Positions 37,374 through 45,290 of a stretch of DNA of 64,000 bases are shown here, in pieces; the stretch's first letter is position 1; each line of letters begins with the position of its first letter. The stretch spans positions 124,001-188,000 of the forward strand of contig NZ_ANIE01000005.1 of NCBI RefSeq assembly GCF_000708045.1, given 5' to 3'. The DNA comes from Marinobacter nitratireducens (GTDB lineage Bacteria > Pseudomonadota > Gammaproteobacteria > Pseudomonadales > Oleiphilaceae). Position numbers and translations under genes: made by a program. Under the pieces are notes generated by a model that made no database searches, was not told the origin of the DNA, and worked only from the letters and a program-made list of their open reading frames with translations.

Positions 37374-38204
37374 ATGATGCTTCGTACCCTAGTTAAACCT
37401 GTTTTAGTTGTCGGCCTGTTATTCAGTGTTCAGGCCTACGCGTCGCCGTCCGCCTCCGACGTCCTGGAAGTCTCCCCAGTTGACGACATTGTGGCCCTGT
37501 ATCCAGCGATGATGAAGGAGGGGATCCGGGAGGGGCTTAAGCAGAGTGGTGGCGTCCCGCCCATGGTGGCCCAAACCATTGGCCATGTGGTGACCAGCAG
37601 TTTCACGGAGGCGGAGATTGAAAAGCAGATCGTGGACAACTTGGAAAGCGGGCTGTCTGAACATCAGCTCAAGGCCGTCCACGACTGGTATCAGACACCG
37701 GTTGCGAAGAAAATCTCCCAAGCTGAAATTGCCGCCTCGGATCCCGCGAACTGGCAGGGTATTCAGGCCAGGGCTTCCGAGCTGAACAAAAAGTATCAGG
37801 GCAGTGAGCGAGCGAAGAAGTTTGATCGCTTTGATCGGGCGGCCCGGGCGACGGAGAGTGCTGTCGATACCTCGATTGCTGTTCAATTGAGTATGGCGTC
37901 TGCTGTTTCTGCCCTGAGCGGGGAATCAGTGCATTACGATGCCATCAAGCAAAAGATCGAAGGCCAGCGCAGCATGCTTCGGGGGGTGGTTGGCCAGCAG
38001 GTGTATGACAGTTACCTTTACACCTATGAGAATATCAGCGACCAGGAGCTTGGCCTGTACCTGGACTTCCTGGAAAGCGGCCCGGGCGCGGCCTTTTCAG
38101 AGATCGTGACCGACAGTATCCAGCAGGCCATTACGGATCCGATCGAGTCGATGGGTGGCCAGATTGCGCGTTTTCTGGCTCCGGCACCAGCAGCCGGTCA
38201 GTAA
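37374..38204 (+). CDS. DUF2059 family periplasmic protein
   Basis: A 276-residue protein with a signal peptide (cleavage after AYA, residue 23). It shows two copies of the helical DUF2059-like repeat: YQTPVAKKISQAE in the first half and YLDFLESGPGAAFSEI in the second. Function of the family is unknown. Its last 74 nt overlap, in antisense, the 3' end of the MBL-fold hydrolase gene. The ATG at 37374 (MMLRTLVKP) is preferred over an in-frame start at 37260. Confidence 0.8.
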   Translation: MMLRTLVKPVLVVGLLFSVQAYASPSASDVLEVSPVDDIVALYPAMMKEGIREGLKQSGGVPPMVAQTIGHVVTSSFTEAEIEKQIVDNLESGLSEHQLKAVHDWYQTPVAKKISQAEIAASDPANWQGIQARASELNKKYQGSERAKKFDRFDRAARATESAVDTSIAVQLSMASAVSALSGESVHYDAIKQKIEGQRSMLRGVVGQQVYDSYLYTYENISDQELGLYLDFLESGPGAAFSEIVTDSIQQAITDPIESMGGQIARFLAPAPAAGQ

Positions 38205-39252
38205 AGCCGGCTAGTTCACGGTAAACCGCGTCGCGCTTGCGTGCATACCGATGGGAAAAGTGAAAGGCGATCAGCTGGCGGACTCCGGCCTGATTGGCGA
38301 TGCGGGCAGTCGCGTCTGTGGTCAGATGATGGGTCCGTTTGGCCTGCTCGGTGTCGGCGACCATGAACGATGCTTCGCAGAACAGGGTGTGCGCACCGGC
38401 GGCGAGATTGGTGAGATTCCGGATGTTGCCTGGCGTGTCGGCAAAGTCGGTTGCGTAGACAATGGCTTGTCCGGCCTCCTGTTTCAGAATTTTCGAGGCC
38501 AGGGTGCCGGCCCGATAGGTTTCGCCATTCCCTGGGCAGATCAGCTTGTCAGGTTGTTTTTTCAGCACGGCCATCTTCAGGTCATGAAGCCAGGGCCCTG
38601 CTTTGGCATCTATGTCAGACAGACTGTTTTTGCGCACCTGTAGCTTCCCGAAAGGCTCCCAGGCATAAGCCAGTACTGGAGTGCCATGGTCGAGTTGTGT
38701 GGCGCGAACCCGGAACTCCGGTTCGTGCAGGAGTTCTCCATTCGGGGTCGGCTGGTCTTGCAATGGCTCGGGTGTCTCGCCTGAAACCAGCCGCCACCGC
38801 TTCATGTGATCACCGTGCCACTCATGAACGACAAACCTTGGAGCGCGGTCCTCCACCCGATCCCACAGAACCCCCTTGGTGATGCCTGAAATATGCTCCA
38901 GCAACCCCGGTGGGCCATAGAGCCGGCAGGCGGGAAAATGGCCAATCCGGCTGCGCATGAACCACATGAATCCGCCAATATGGTCAGCATGGCAGTGGGT
39001 AATAAATACGTCGCTGACCTGATGGGCAGAGCGCAGTGCCATTCGGCCACTGTCGCCCATGTCGAACAGCAGGCTCCGGGCCTCATGGATCAACCGGAGC
39101 TGAAGCAGGGGGTCTCCGCCAATACCATTCACCAGTGTTGCGATCGCCGGCCCGACCCGGACGGCAACCTGTGGATCTCCGGCGACGCTGGTGAGTGCTC
39201 CCAGCTCGACGCGGACTTCAAATGCGCGTTGGTCAGACTGTGTATGGGGCAT
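38131..39252 (-). CDS. MBL-fold metallohydrolase (RNase Z-like)
   Basis: A 373-residue metallo-beta-lactamase fold protein with the HxHxDH metal motif (FITHCHADHIGGFMWF), a Gly-Asp-rich start LLFDMGDSGRMAL, a central YATDFADT and a later HFSHRY. It resembles the RNase Z/ElaC superfamily but lacks obvious tRNA-binding arms, so function is open. I use the ATG at 39252, which has GGAG upstream; a TTG at 39336 would add 28 residues. Its 3' end overlaps DUF2059 by 74 nt in antisense. Confidence 0.8.
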   Translation of the reverse strand: MPHTQSDQRAFEVRVELGALTSVAGDPQVAVRVGPAIATLVNGIGGDPLLQLRLIHEARSLLFDMGDSGRMALRSAHQVSDVFITHCHADHIGGFMWFMRSRIGHFPACRLYGPPGLLEHISGITKGVLWDRVEDRAPRFVVHEWHGDHMKRWRLVSGETPEPLQDQPTPNGELLHEPEFRVRATQLDHGTPVLAYAWEPFGKLQVRKNSLSDIDAKAGPWLHDLKMAVLKKQPDKLICPGNGETYRAGTLASKILKQEAGQAIVYATDFADTPGNIRNLTNLAAGAHTLFCEASFMVADTEQAKRTHHLTTDATARIANQAGVRQLIAFHFSHRYARKRDAVYRELAGFTDRLLVPEPENAQSGHPSTRSDP

Positions 39253-39362
39253 ACGTCGGACTCCGGGCGTGTGACGATCACGTTGCTCAGGTGTGATCAA
39301 TATTTGTACATCCTGGGTTTTCGGTCCACTCTCCAAAGTATATGCAACCGAGGAGCTACGCC

Positions 39363-40541
39363 ATGGATTTCAACGCCTATCAGAAAGCGTTGCCCAGGGA
39401 GCTTCGAGGCATGGAGTGCCCTTTTCCGGAGGATGAGTATGCCCGCCGCCTGACGAGAGTGCGTGACCTTATGGCGGTATCCGACCTGGATGCCTTGTTG
39501 CTGACTGATCCCTCCGACATTTTTTATCTGTGTGGCTACAGCACGTTTGAGGTGTCCGTTCACATCGCGCTGGTGGTGACGGAATCCTCTCTGATGCTTC
39601 AGGTGCCCTCCATTGAGATGGGGCCGGCGGTCATTACGACCCGGGTTGAGGTTGTTTCCGGTTATCGCTGGGAGGGTATCGGGGAAGTGCTTACGCCTCT
39701 GGTTGAAGCCCTGAACGATTCCGCGGATACCGTCGGAGTGGATGCCTGGCATGGATCGCTTCGTCAGGGCGTGTTGGAAGGGCTCAAGTCTCGCCTGCCG
39801 GGTGTGCGTTTTATCCACAGTGGAGGCCTGGTGAAAAAGGTCCGCATCGTCAAGTCACCGGCGGAGCTGGATTACCTGCGCCAGAGTGCGGATATTACCG
39901 CCACGGGACTGGCTGCCGCAGCCGCGGCCGTGAGGCCGGGAACAACCGACAACGAGGTGGCTGCCACGGGAGCGGAGGCCTTGTTGGCTGCTGGCAGTGA
40001 ATTCATGAGTATGCAGCCTATTGTTACCAGCGGTCGGCGCAGCAGTGTCATTCACACCAATCACAATCGCTGCCGCATTGAAGAAGGGGAACCGGTGTTC
40101 CTGGAATTCGGATCGTCCTGGAACCGCTACACGGCTCCGATGATGCAAACCGTTGTCGCGGGGAGCCCGACGCCGGAGATGCGGGATGTATTCGATGGCT
40201 GCAGACGCCTGGTCGACACATTGCTCGACAGCGTAAAGCCGGGCGTGACCTTTGATGAGGCGGCTACCCGTGCCGAGGCCGCCATGTCAGGGTTGGCTGG
40301 CAAGGTGTTTTTCTCGGGAGTGTTTGGCTACACGGTGGGTGCCCAGTTCCCTCCATCCTGGGTGGAAGGCTCCGGCTTCATCGCACGGGGAGGCAATGCC
40401 GAGTTTCGGCCCGGCATGGTCTTCCATCTGCCGATTTGTCTGAGAATACCGGGGAAATGGGGGATCGGGAGTAGCGAAACGATTACGGTGACTGACCATG
40501 GGGCAGAGCCGATAACCCGAAACCCGTGGTTGCTGGGATGA
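39363..40541 (+). CDS. M24 (creatinase/aminopeptidase-like) hydrolase, possible ectoine hydrolase DoeA
   Basis: A 392-residue pita-bread fold protein with a creatinase N-terminal domain. Four of the five M24 metal ligands appear replaced: the usual D-x-G-x-D region reads LEFGSSWNRYTAPM, the His region reads VFGYTVGAQF, and the first Glu is FHLPICLRIP; only the last Glu (GSSETITV) remains. This is like metal-independent creatinase and DoeA ectoine hydrolase. DoeA is plausible for a halophile, but no other ectoine-degradation gene is adjacent. AGGAG precedes the ATG at 39363. Confidence 0.8.
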   Translation: MDFNAYQKALPRELRGMECPFPEDEYARRLTRVRDLMAVSDLDALLLTDPSDIFYLCGYSTFEVSVHIALVVTESSLMLQVPSIEMGPAVITTRVEVVSGYRWEGIGEVLTPLVEALNDSADTVGVDAWHGSLRQGVLEGLKSRLPGVRFIHSGGLVKKVRIVKSPAELDYLRQSADITATGLAAAAAAVRPGTTDNEVAATGAEALLAAGSEFMSMQPIVTSGRRSSVIHTNHNRCRIEEGEPVFLEFGSSWNRYTAPMMQTVVAGSPTPEMRDVFDGCRRLVDTLLDSVKPGVTFDEAATRAEAAMSGLAGKVFFSGVFGYTVGAQFPPSWVEGSGFIARGGNAEFRPGMVFHLPICLRIPGKWGIGSSETITVTDHGAEPITRNPWLLG

Positions 40542-40550
40542 CTGTATGGA

Positions 40551-41474
40551 CTATTGCAGCCGGAGTTCTTTGAGTATGACTGTGCGGGGCCTGGGCAAAT
40601 GGGTAGCGAACAGCCCCAGGCGTCGAATCCGGCCCATATCCATGTCCCGGCTTTCCGGGGCTTCGCGGATTGTGTCCAGAGGAATGACAAACCGGTTGTC
40701 GCCTGTGGCGAGTAGTAGGCGCTGATTGAACCGGTCGGAATAGCGGTTGTTATCTTCATGGGCGACGTCGTGAATGCGGATGGTCATTTGCAGCGGGGCC
40801 TGCTCCGGGTTATACAGGCTCAGGATCAGTTGCTGATAGTCCCGCCAGTCGCCGGCAAGGTTTTGCAGCGTTGCCCCCGAGTATGTTTCGGTGCCCATGT
40901 GGATGGATAGCCCGCCGGAGGCGTCATCCACTTTCGATACCTGCCCACGCCAGAACAGGGAAGGATCGCTGCGGGTAAAATCGTAAAGTTGGGGGAGTTG
41001 CTGATGCACCTGAAACTGTTGCAAGGCGACTGTTGCTGTTGAGGCCAGCTCCAGGGCCGCCAGTAAGGCGGTAGACAGTTTCAGAACTCTGCCACCTGCT
41101 GGCGTTGGTCTGCTGGGAAACCAGGCCAGAACCAGCCACATACCGATCAGGTTGCGGAGCACATCGTGCCAATCCATGTCCCGTCCCAGTCCGGACTGGA
41201 TTGTTTCTATTGCAAGCCCAAGGGCCAGTAGTATCGCCGTGGGGGCAAACCAGAGCCGCCAGCCCCGGAACCAGCGCCAGGGCTGAATACCGAGAGTGAA
41301 GAGCGCGAAAAGGCCAATGTGGCCGAGGTTCCAGACGGATCGAAGTAATGGGCCGGAGGAGTAGTCCGGGCCGCCGATGAAGAGCAGCGGGGTAATCAGG
41401 AAGGCGCCCAACAGGGCCAGCGAGCGCAGTCGCTGTCTTGTTTGGGCGCCTTTTGTCGCCGTGCTGGCGAGCAT
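40551..41474 (-). CDS. VanZ family membrane protein
   Basis: A 307-residue protein. The N-terminal half has about five hydrophobic helices with the VanZ-like motif DWHDVLRNLIGMWLVL. The C-terminal half is a soluble beta-rich domain (FWRGQVSKVDDASGGLSIHM, LSLYNPEQAPLQMTIRIHD) reminiscent of a carbohydrate-binding jelly-roll. Function is unknown in Gram-negative bacteria. It overlaps the PpiC gene's stop by 1 nt, so it is translated after ppiC. Confidence 0.82.
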   Translation of the reverse strand: MLASTATKGAQTRQRLRSLALLGAFLITPLLFIGGPDYSSGPLLRSVWNLGHIGLFALFTLGIQPWRWFRGWRLWFAPTAILLALGLAIETIQSGLGRDMDWHDVLRNLIGMWLVLAWFPSRPTPAGGRVLKLSTALLAALELASTATVALQQFQVHQQLPQLYDFTRSDPSLFWRGQVSKVDDASGGLSIHMGTETYSGATLQNLAGDWRDYQQLILSLYNPEQAPLQMTIRIHDVAHEDNNRYSDRFNQRLLLATGDNRFVIPLDTIREAPESRDMDMGRIRRLGLFATHLPRPRTVILKELRLQ

Positions 41475-41752
41475 CAGCTACGGCTGGTGACTTCCAGCAA
41501 GTGGTAGCCGAATTGGGTCTGGATAGGACCAATCACGGTGTTCAGGTCGCTGCTGAACACGGCCTTGTCGAACTCGGGAACCATCTGGCCCGGGCCGAAA
41601 GAACCGAGGTCACCGCCGTTGCGGCCAGACGGGCAGGAGGAATGCTGCTTGGCAACTTCAGCGAAGTCCTGACCGCCTTCGATGGCTTTTTTCAGTTCTT
41701 CGCACTTGGCTTCGCTGTCCACCAGGATGTGGCGTGCTGTTGCTTGAGTCAT
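41474..41752 (-). CDS. ppiC: Parvulin-type peptidyl-prolyl isomerase PpiC
   Basis: A 92-residue single-domain parvulin. It contains the family motifs ARHILVDSEAKCEELKKAIEGG and NGGDLGSFGPGQMVPEFDKAVF, and ends TQFGYHLLEVTSR. There is no signal peptide, so it acts in the cytoplasm as a folding catalyst. It starts the ppiC-vanZ pair on the minus strand, divergent from the DUF1415 gene across the palindromic element. Confidence 0.94.
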   Translation of the reverse strand: MTQATARHILVDSEAKCEELKKAIEGGQDFAEVAKQHSSCPSGRNGGDLGSFGPGQMVPEFDKAVFSSDLNTVIGPIQTQFGYHLLEVTSRS

Positions 41753-42065
41753 GGTTCTGTTCCCATTGTTGGTTGGTAATTACTTCTGGGGAGAATGCTG
41801 CCCTGACAGGGCTGTGTAGGCAAGTGCTTTTTGTCTGCTGTCTCAATTCCGGTTGGTTCCCTGTAGTATGTTGGGCCTGCACCTGTGAGCTTGGCTTTGG
41901 GTGCGGTGAGAGTGCGGGTCGCCAGCTCAAAAAAACGCTCCTGGCGGCACATCCTTGTGGCGCTTGGGCTTCGCCATCCATGGCTTCGCACATTTTTTGA
42001 GCTGGCGACCCGCACTCTCAGGCACGCTTTGGAGTTGCCTTCCACTGGGTTACAGGAGACATCGT
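41753..42065. other. 313-bp gap holding a long palindromic element
   Basis: The gap between the ppiC start and the DUF1415 start has no convincing coding sequence. Short frames in it come only from the palindrome. It contains the element described separately at 41907-42020 and the ribosome site AGGAG before the TTG at 42066. Promoters for both neighbours should lie here too. Confidence 0.7.
41907..42020. repeat. Palindromic structured element, copy 1
   Basis: Arms 41907-41934 and 41993-42020 are perfect 28-nt reverse complements (the inner ends are an A-tract and a T-tract). The 58-nt loop starts ACGCT and ends CGCACA and contains two small hairpins, CACA-TCCT-TGTG and GCCAT-CC-ATGGC. The loop closely matches that of the element at 54465-54577, but the arms are unrelated. 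It lies between divergent genes, so it cannot be acting only as a terminator. Confidence 0.85.
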
Positions 42066-42617
42066 TTGGAGAATGTTCTGGTCGTTGAGTCGACGCGTAA
42101 ATGGGTCGAGGACGTTGTGGTCGGCTACAACCTGTGTCCGTTCGCCAAACGGGAACTGGTCAGAAACCGGGTGCGCTTTGTGGTTTCGGAGGCCACAACC
42201 GAAGACGAGTTGCTTCGGGATCTGCATGCCGAATTGCACCGCCTCGATGACGAGCCTGAGATCGAAACCACGTTGCTGATCCATCCGCATGCGTTAACGG
42301 ACTTCGGCGCGTACAACGACTTTCTGGACGCAGCCGATGGCCTGCTGGCGTTTCTGGAGATGGATGGTATTTATCAGATTGCCAGTTTCCACCCGGACTA
42401 CCAGTTTGAGGGCACGGACCCGGAGGCGGCGGAGAATTACACCAACCGTTCGCCGTTTCCTATGCTGCACCTGTTGCGGGAGGCCAGTCTGGAAGCGGCG
42501 ATTGAAAACTATCCGGACATTGATGCCGTGCCGGCCCGGAACATCGAGTTGATGAATGATCTGGGCGCGGAGAGGATGCGGGCACTTCTTGCCAGTTGCA
42601 TGCTGGGCAAACAATAA
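42066..42617 (+). CDS. DUF1415 family protein
   Basis: A 183-residue cytoplasmic protein of the DUF1415 family, recognised by RKWVEDVVVGYNLCPFAKRE near the N-terminus and the C-terminal NYTNRSPFPMLHLLREASLE. I start it at a TTG (42066) because AGGAG lies 7 nt before it and the family N-terminus begins there; an earlier in-frame ATG (41955) is inside the palindrome. Function is unknown. Downstream genes (methyltransferase-like, sirtuin) follow at short spacing. Confidence 0.85.
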   Translation: MENVLVVESTRKWVEDVVVGYNLCPFAKRELVRNRVRFVVSEATTEDELLRDLHAELHRLDDEPEIETTLLIHPHALTDFGAYNDFLDAADGLLAFLEMDGIYQIASFHPDYQFEGTDPEAAENYTNRSPFPMLHLLREASLEAAIENYPDIDAVPARNIELMNDLGAERMRALLASCMLGKQ

Positions 42618-42636
42618 ACGACGTTGAGGTTATCTT

Positions 42637-43368
42637 TTGGGACTTCTTTTTGAGCAGATCGACAGCCAACCCTCGGCTATTGGTGAGATAACACTGCGGC
42701 GGCGCCGTATTCCGGCCATCAGTGACCGGGACGTATACGAGGTCAAGCTGGGTGAGGAATTCCTGATGTCCAGCATGTTTGTGGACGCTGAAATTGCGCT
42801 GTCAGATATTGGCCTGAATGCGGCCGAGGGTGAGTCCCTGAGAGTGGTGGTTGGTGGCCTTGGTCTGGGCTACACCGCGGTCGCGGCCCTGCAGCATGAG
42901 CGGGTGGATGAGCTGTTGGTGGTTGAGTATCTTGAGCCGGTCATACGTTGGCATCAGCAGGCGCTTGTTCCCCTCGGGGCTGATCTGAACGCAGACAGCC
43001 GGAGCCGGTATGTCCATGGTAGTTTTTTTGATCTTGCGGTTGCTGATCCGGAATCTGGTGGCTTTGATCCCGACGCTCCGGGAAGCACATTCGATGCGAT
43101 TCTCCTTGATATTGACCATTCTCCGAGAGCCCTGTTGCACGACTCCAGCGCCAGTTTCTACACCACCGAAAATATCTCCCGGATGGCGCGACAGTTGAAT
43201 CCTCGGGGGATCTTCGCCATGTGGTCCAACGAGGGTGAGGATGACGATTTTATGAAGGTGTTGCGGCAGGTGTTCATCGATGTTGAGTGTCACGTCGTAA
43301 CCTTCTTTAACCCGTTCCAGAACAGGGAGTCGTTCAACACGGTGTATGTTGCCCGGAAGCCGGGCTGA
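42637..43368 (+). CDS. Spermidine synthase-like SAM-binding protein
   Basis: A 243-residue protein resembling the spermidine synthase/methyltransferase fold. It has a glycine-rich nucleotide motif (VVVGGLGLGYTAVAAL), acidic LLVVEYLEPVIRWH, and FDAILLDIDHSP where a catalytic Asp would sit. There is no adjacent speD, so spermidine synthesis is doubtful and methyl transfer or a non-enzymatic role is possible. The start is a TTG at 42637. It lies 19 nt after DUF1415 and 15 nt before the sirtuin gene. Confidence 0.75.
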   Translation: MGLLFEQIDSQPSAIGEITLRRRRIPAISDRDVYEVKLGEEFLMSSMFVDAEIALSDIGLNAAEGESLRVVVGGLGLGYTAVAALQHERVDELLVVEYLEPVIRWHQQALVPLGADLNADSRSRYVHGSFFDLAVADPESGGFDPDAPGSTFDAILLDIDHSPRALLHDSSASFYTTENISRMARQLNPRGIFAMWSNEGEDDDFMKVLRQVFIDVECHVVTFFNPFQNRESFNTVYVARKPG

Positions 43369-43383
43369 TTAGTCGGGGAGTGA

Positions 43384-44289
43384 ATGAAGTCTATGACCCA
43401 CCGAGTGCGTCCTTTCGCCAGCAGTCAGCGTCTGCCGGATATTGATGAGCCGTTGGCCAGACATGATCCGGAAGAGGCTGCTGATCAGTTGGCGGCGTTT
43501 ATTCGTCGCCACCCCCGATTGATGATTCTTACTGGCGCCGGTGTCAGTACCGATTCCGGCATACCCGATTACCGTGACGGTGACGGCGCCTGGAAGCGCA
43601 AGCAGCCGGTTCAGCACCAGGCCTTTATGGGCAGCTTTGAAATCCGGCAACGATACTGGGGGCGGAGTCTGATTGGCTGGCCGGTGATGCAGAAGGCAGC
43701 GCCGAATCCCTCCCATCACTACATTTCGGAACTTGAGCAAGCAGGGCACAGTCGCCTCGTTGTGACCCAGAATGTTGACCGACTGCACCAGAGAGCTGGT
43801 ACGCAAGCGGTCTTGGACTTGCACGGCCGGGCGGATGAAGTGCTGTGTATGGACTGCGGCTACCGCTGTTCCCGCGATGAAGTGCATGAGCGATGCGCGG
43901 ACCTGAATCCGGGGTTTCTGAGTTATCAGGCTGGCGTGGCGCCAGACGGTGATGCCGATCTCGACGTGGATTTCTCGGATTTCCGTCTCGCGGACTGCCC
44001 GACCTGCAAGGGTATTCTCAAGCCGGATGTGGTGTTTTTCGGAGATTTTGTACCAAAGAGTCGGGTGCAAACCGCACTGGATGCCCTGAAGGCCAGCGAT
44101 GGCTTGTTGGTGATCGGTTCTTCCCTGATGGTTTATTCGGGCTTTCGGTTTTGCCGGTACGGCAAAGAGTGGGAAAAGCCCATGGCGACCCTTAATCTGG
44201 GCCGCACACGGGCGGAGGATCTGGTTGATCTCAAACTGAATGCACGAATTGGCGAAACGTTGCAGGCAACGCTCCGGCAGCTTCGTTAA
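43384..44289 (+). CDS. NAD-dependent protein deacylase, SIR2 family (class II-like)
   Basis: A 301-residue sirtuin. Motifs: MILTGAGVSTDSGIPDYRD (NAD site), VTQNVDRLH and DLHGRADEVLCMDCGYRC, with the zinc-binding CPTCKGILKPDVVFFGD pair. The long insert before the second zinc pair and the GAGVSTDSGIPDYR sequence fit the SIRT4-like branch. It removes acyl groups from lysines using NAD. It abuts the convergent metal-dependent hydrolase gene without a gap (44289/44290). Confidence 0.92.
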   Translation: MKSMTHRVRPFASSQRLPDIDEPLARHDPEEAADQLAAFIRRHPRLMILTGAGVSTDSGIPDYRDGDGAWKRKQPVQHQAFMGSFEIRQRYWGRSLIGWPVMQKAAPNPSHHYISELEQAGHSRLVVTQNVDRLHQRAGTQAVLDLHGRADEVLCMDCGYRCSRDEVHERCADLNPGFLSYQAGVAPDGDADLDVDFSDFRLADCPTCKGILKPDVVFFGDFVPKSRVQTALDALKASDGLLVIGSSLMVYSGFRFCRYGKEWEKPMATLNLGRTRAEDLVDLKLNARIGETLQATLRQLR

Positions 44290-45117
44290 TCAGGCGAATT
44301 TTAGGGTCTTCCGCCATTTGTGCAGCAGAAACTCGGTGTCGTGCTGCCACGGATGGAAGCTGGGTTTGAAGTAGTCCAGGTATTCCGGGATGATCGCCGT
44401 GAACATCCCTTTCGGACCCCAGAAACGATTTAGCCCGCTTGCCCAGGAGCGCAGGTTGGTAAGTTGCTTGTCTTCCCGCATAAGCTCAAAGATGAAGGCA
44501 TGAATGGCCACCATGATCAGAACGGTTGCCAGCATCATGGTGCCCATGCGGATGGCGTAGTTCGCCGGGCCTTTGCCGTAGATTTCCTGGTAGGCATCAA
44601 ACGCGACGGCTTTGTGTTCATTTTCCTCGACACAGTGCCATGCCCAGAGCGTGCGCATGGTCGGGTCAATCTTGCTGACCATGTCCTCGCGTTTCAGCAG
44701 TTGGGCGGAAAGAATGCCTGTGAAATGCTCCAGGGCGACGGTTGCAGCCAGGTGGGCGCGCTCGTTTTTCAATAGCGGCAGGTTTTTGACCGAAAGAAAG
44801 TTTCGAGTCCAGCCTTCCAGCCTCTTGATATCAAAGCCCTGATTGATTGCGCCCTCGTTGAAGTGTCCGTGCTCCTTGGCGTGCATGGCCTCTTGCCCGA
44901 TAAAGGCGCTGATGTCTTTCTGCAGTTGCGGGTCCTCAACCTTTTCGCGTACCGCGCGAACGCTGGCCACAAAAAAACGTTCTCCATCCGGGAACAGAGC
45001 AGACAGAGCATTGAACATGTGGGTCATGAACGGGTCGTTATCGACCCAATGACGTGGAACATCGTCAAACCCGAAGTCCTGTCGGCGAACTGGAAAAGAA
45101 GCGGTTACTGCGGACAT
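44290..45117 (-). CDS. Metal-dependent hydrolase (PF10118-like)
   Basis: A 275-residue protein with two ExxH pairs (QEAMHAKEH, EENEHKAVAF) and ALEHFTG, arranged like a di-metal ferritin-like helical core. One hydrophobic segment near residues 185-205 (MGTMMLATVLIMVAIHAFIF) suggests membrane association. It matches my memory of the family annotated metal-dependent hydrolase. Activity is unproven. It is followed at its 5' side by the NSS terminator. Confidence 0.8.
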   Translation of the reverse strand: MSAVTASFPVRRQDFGFDDVPRHWVDNDPFMTHMFNALSALFPDGERFFVASVRAVREKVEDPQLQKDISAFIGQEAMHAKEHGHFNEGAINQGFDIKRLEGWTRNFLSVKNLPLLKNERAHLAATVALEHFTGILSAQLLKREDMVSKIDPTMRTLWAWHCVEENEHKAVAFDAYQEIYGKGPANYAIRMGTMMLATVLIMVAIHAFIFELMREDKQLTNLRSWASGLNRFWGPKGMFTAIIPEYLDYFKPSFHPWQHDTEFLLHKWRKTLKFA

Positions 45118-45221
45118 AGGAGAAGCCCCTCAATCATTGTTGTCTAACAATAATGCAGACTACGGGGTTTTCGCGGTGATGTCTGATCAGAATGGGACAG
45201 ATGTTTGGCAGGAAAGACTTC

Positions 45222-45260
45222 TGCGCGAAAAAAGAAAAGGAGCGGCAATGCCGCTCCTTT
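45222..45260 (-). terminator. Intrinsic terminator of the NSS transporter gene
   Basis: AAAGGAGCGGC (45236-45246) and GCCGCTCCTTT (45250-45260) form an 11-bp stem with a 3-nt loop. Read on the minus strand a T-rich tail (TTCTTTTTT, 45227-45235) follows. It lies 31 nt past the transporter stop. Confidence 0.88.
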
Positions 45261-45290
45261 CAACAATGTTTCAGATCTGGCAACAGTGCT

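Noticed and set aside
41907-42020. Interpretation as a simple rho-independent terminator
   Set aside because: The T-tract is on the inner side of the stem next to the loop, not after it, and this copy is between divergent starts.
41885-42088. Short frames through the palindrome giving LRHPWLRTF-like peptides in both copies
   Set aside because: The shared peptide arises from the shared loop DNA. No ribosome site is present and stems differ, so it is not likely to be coding.
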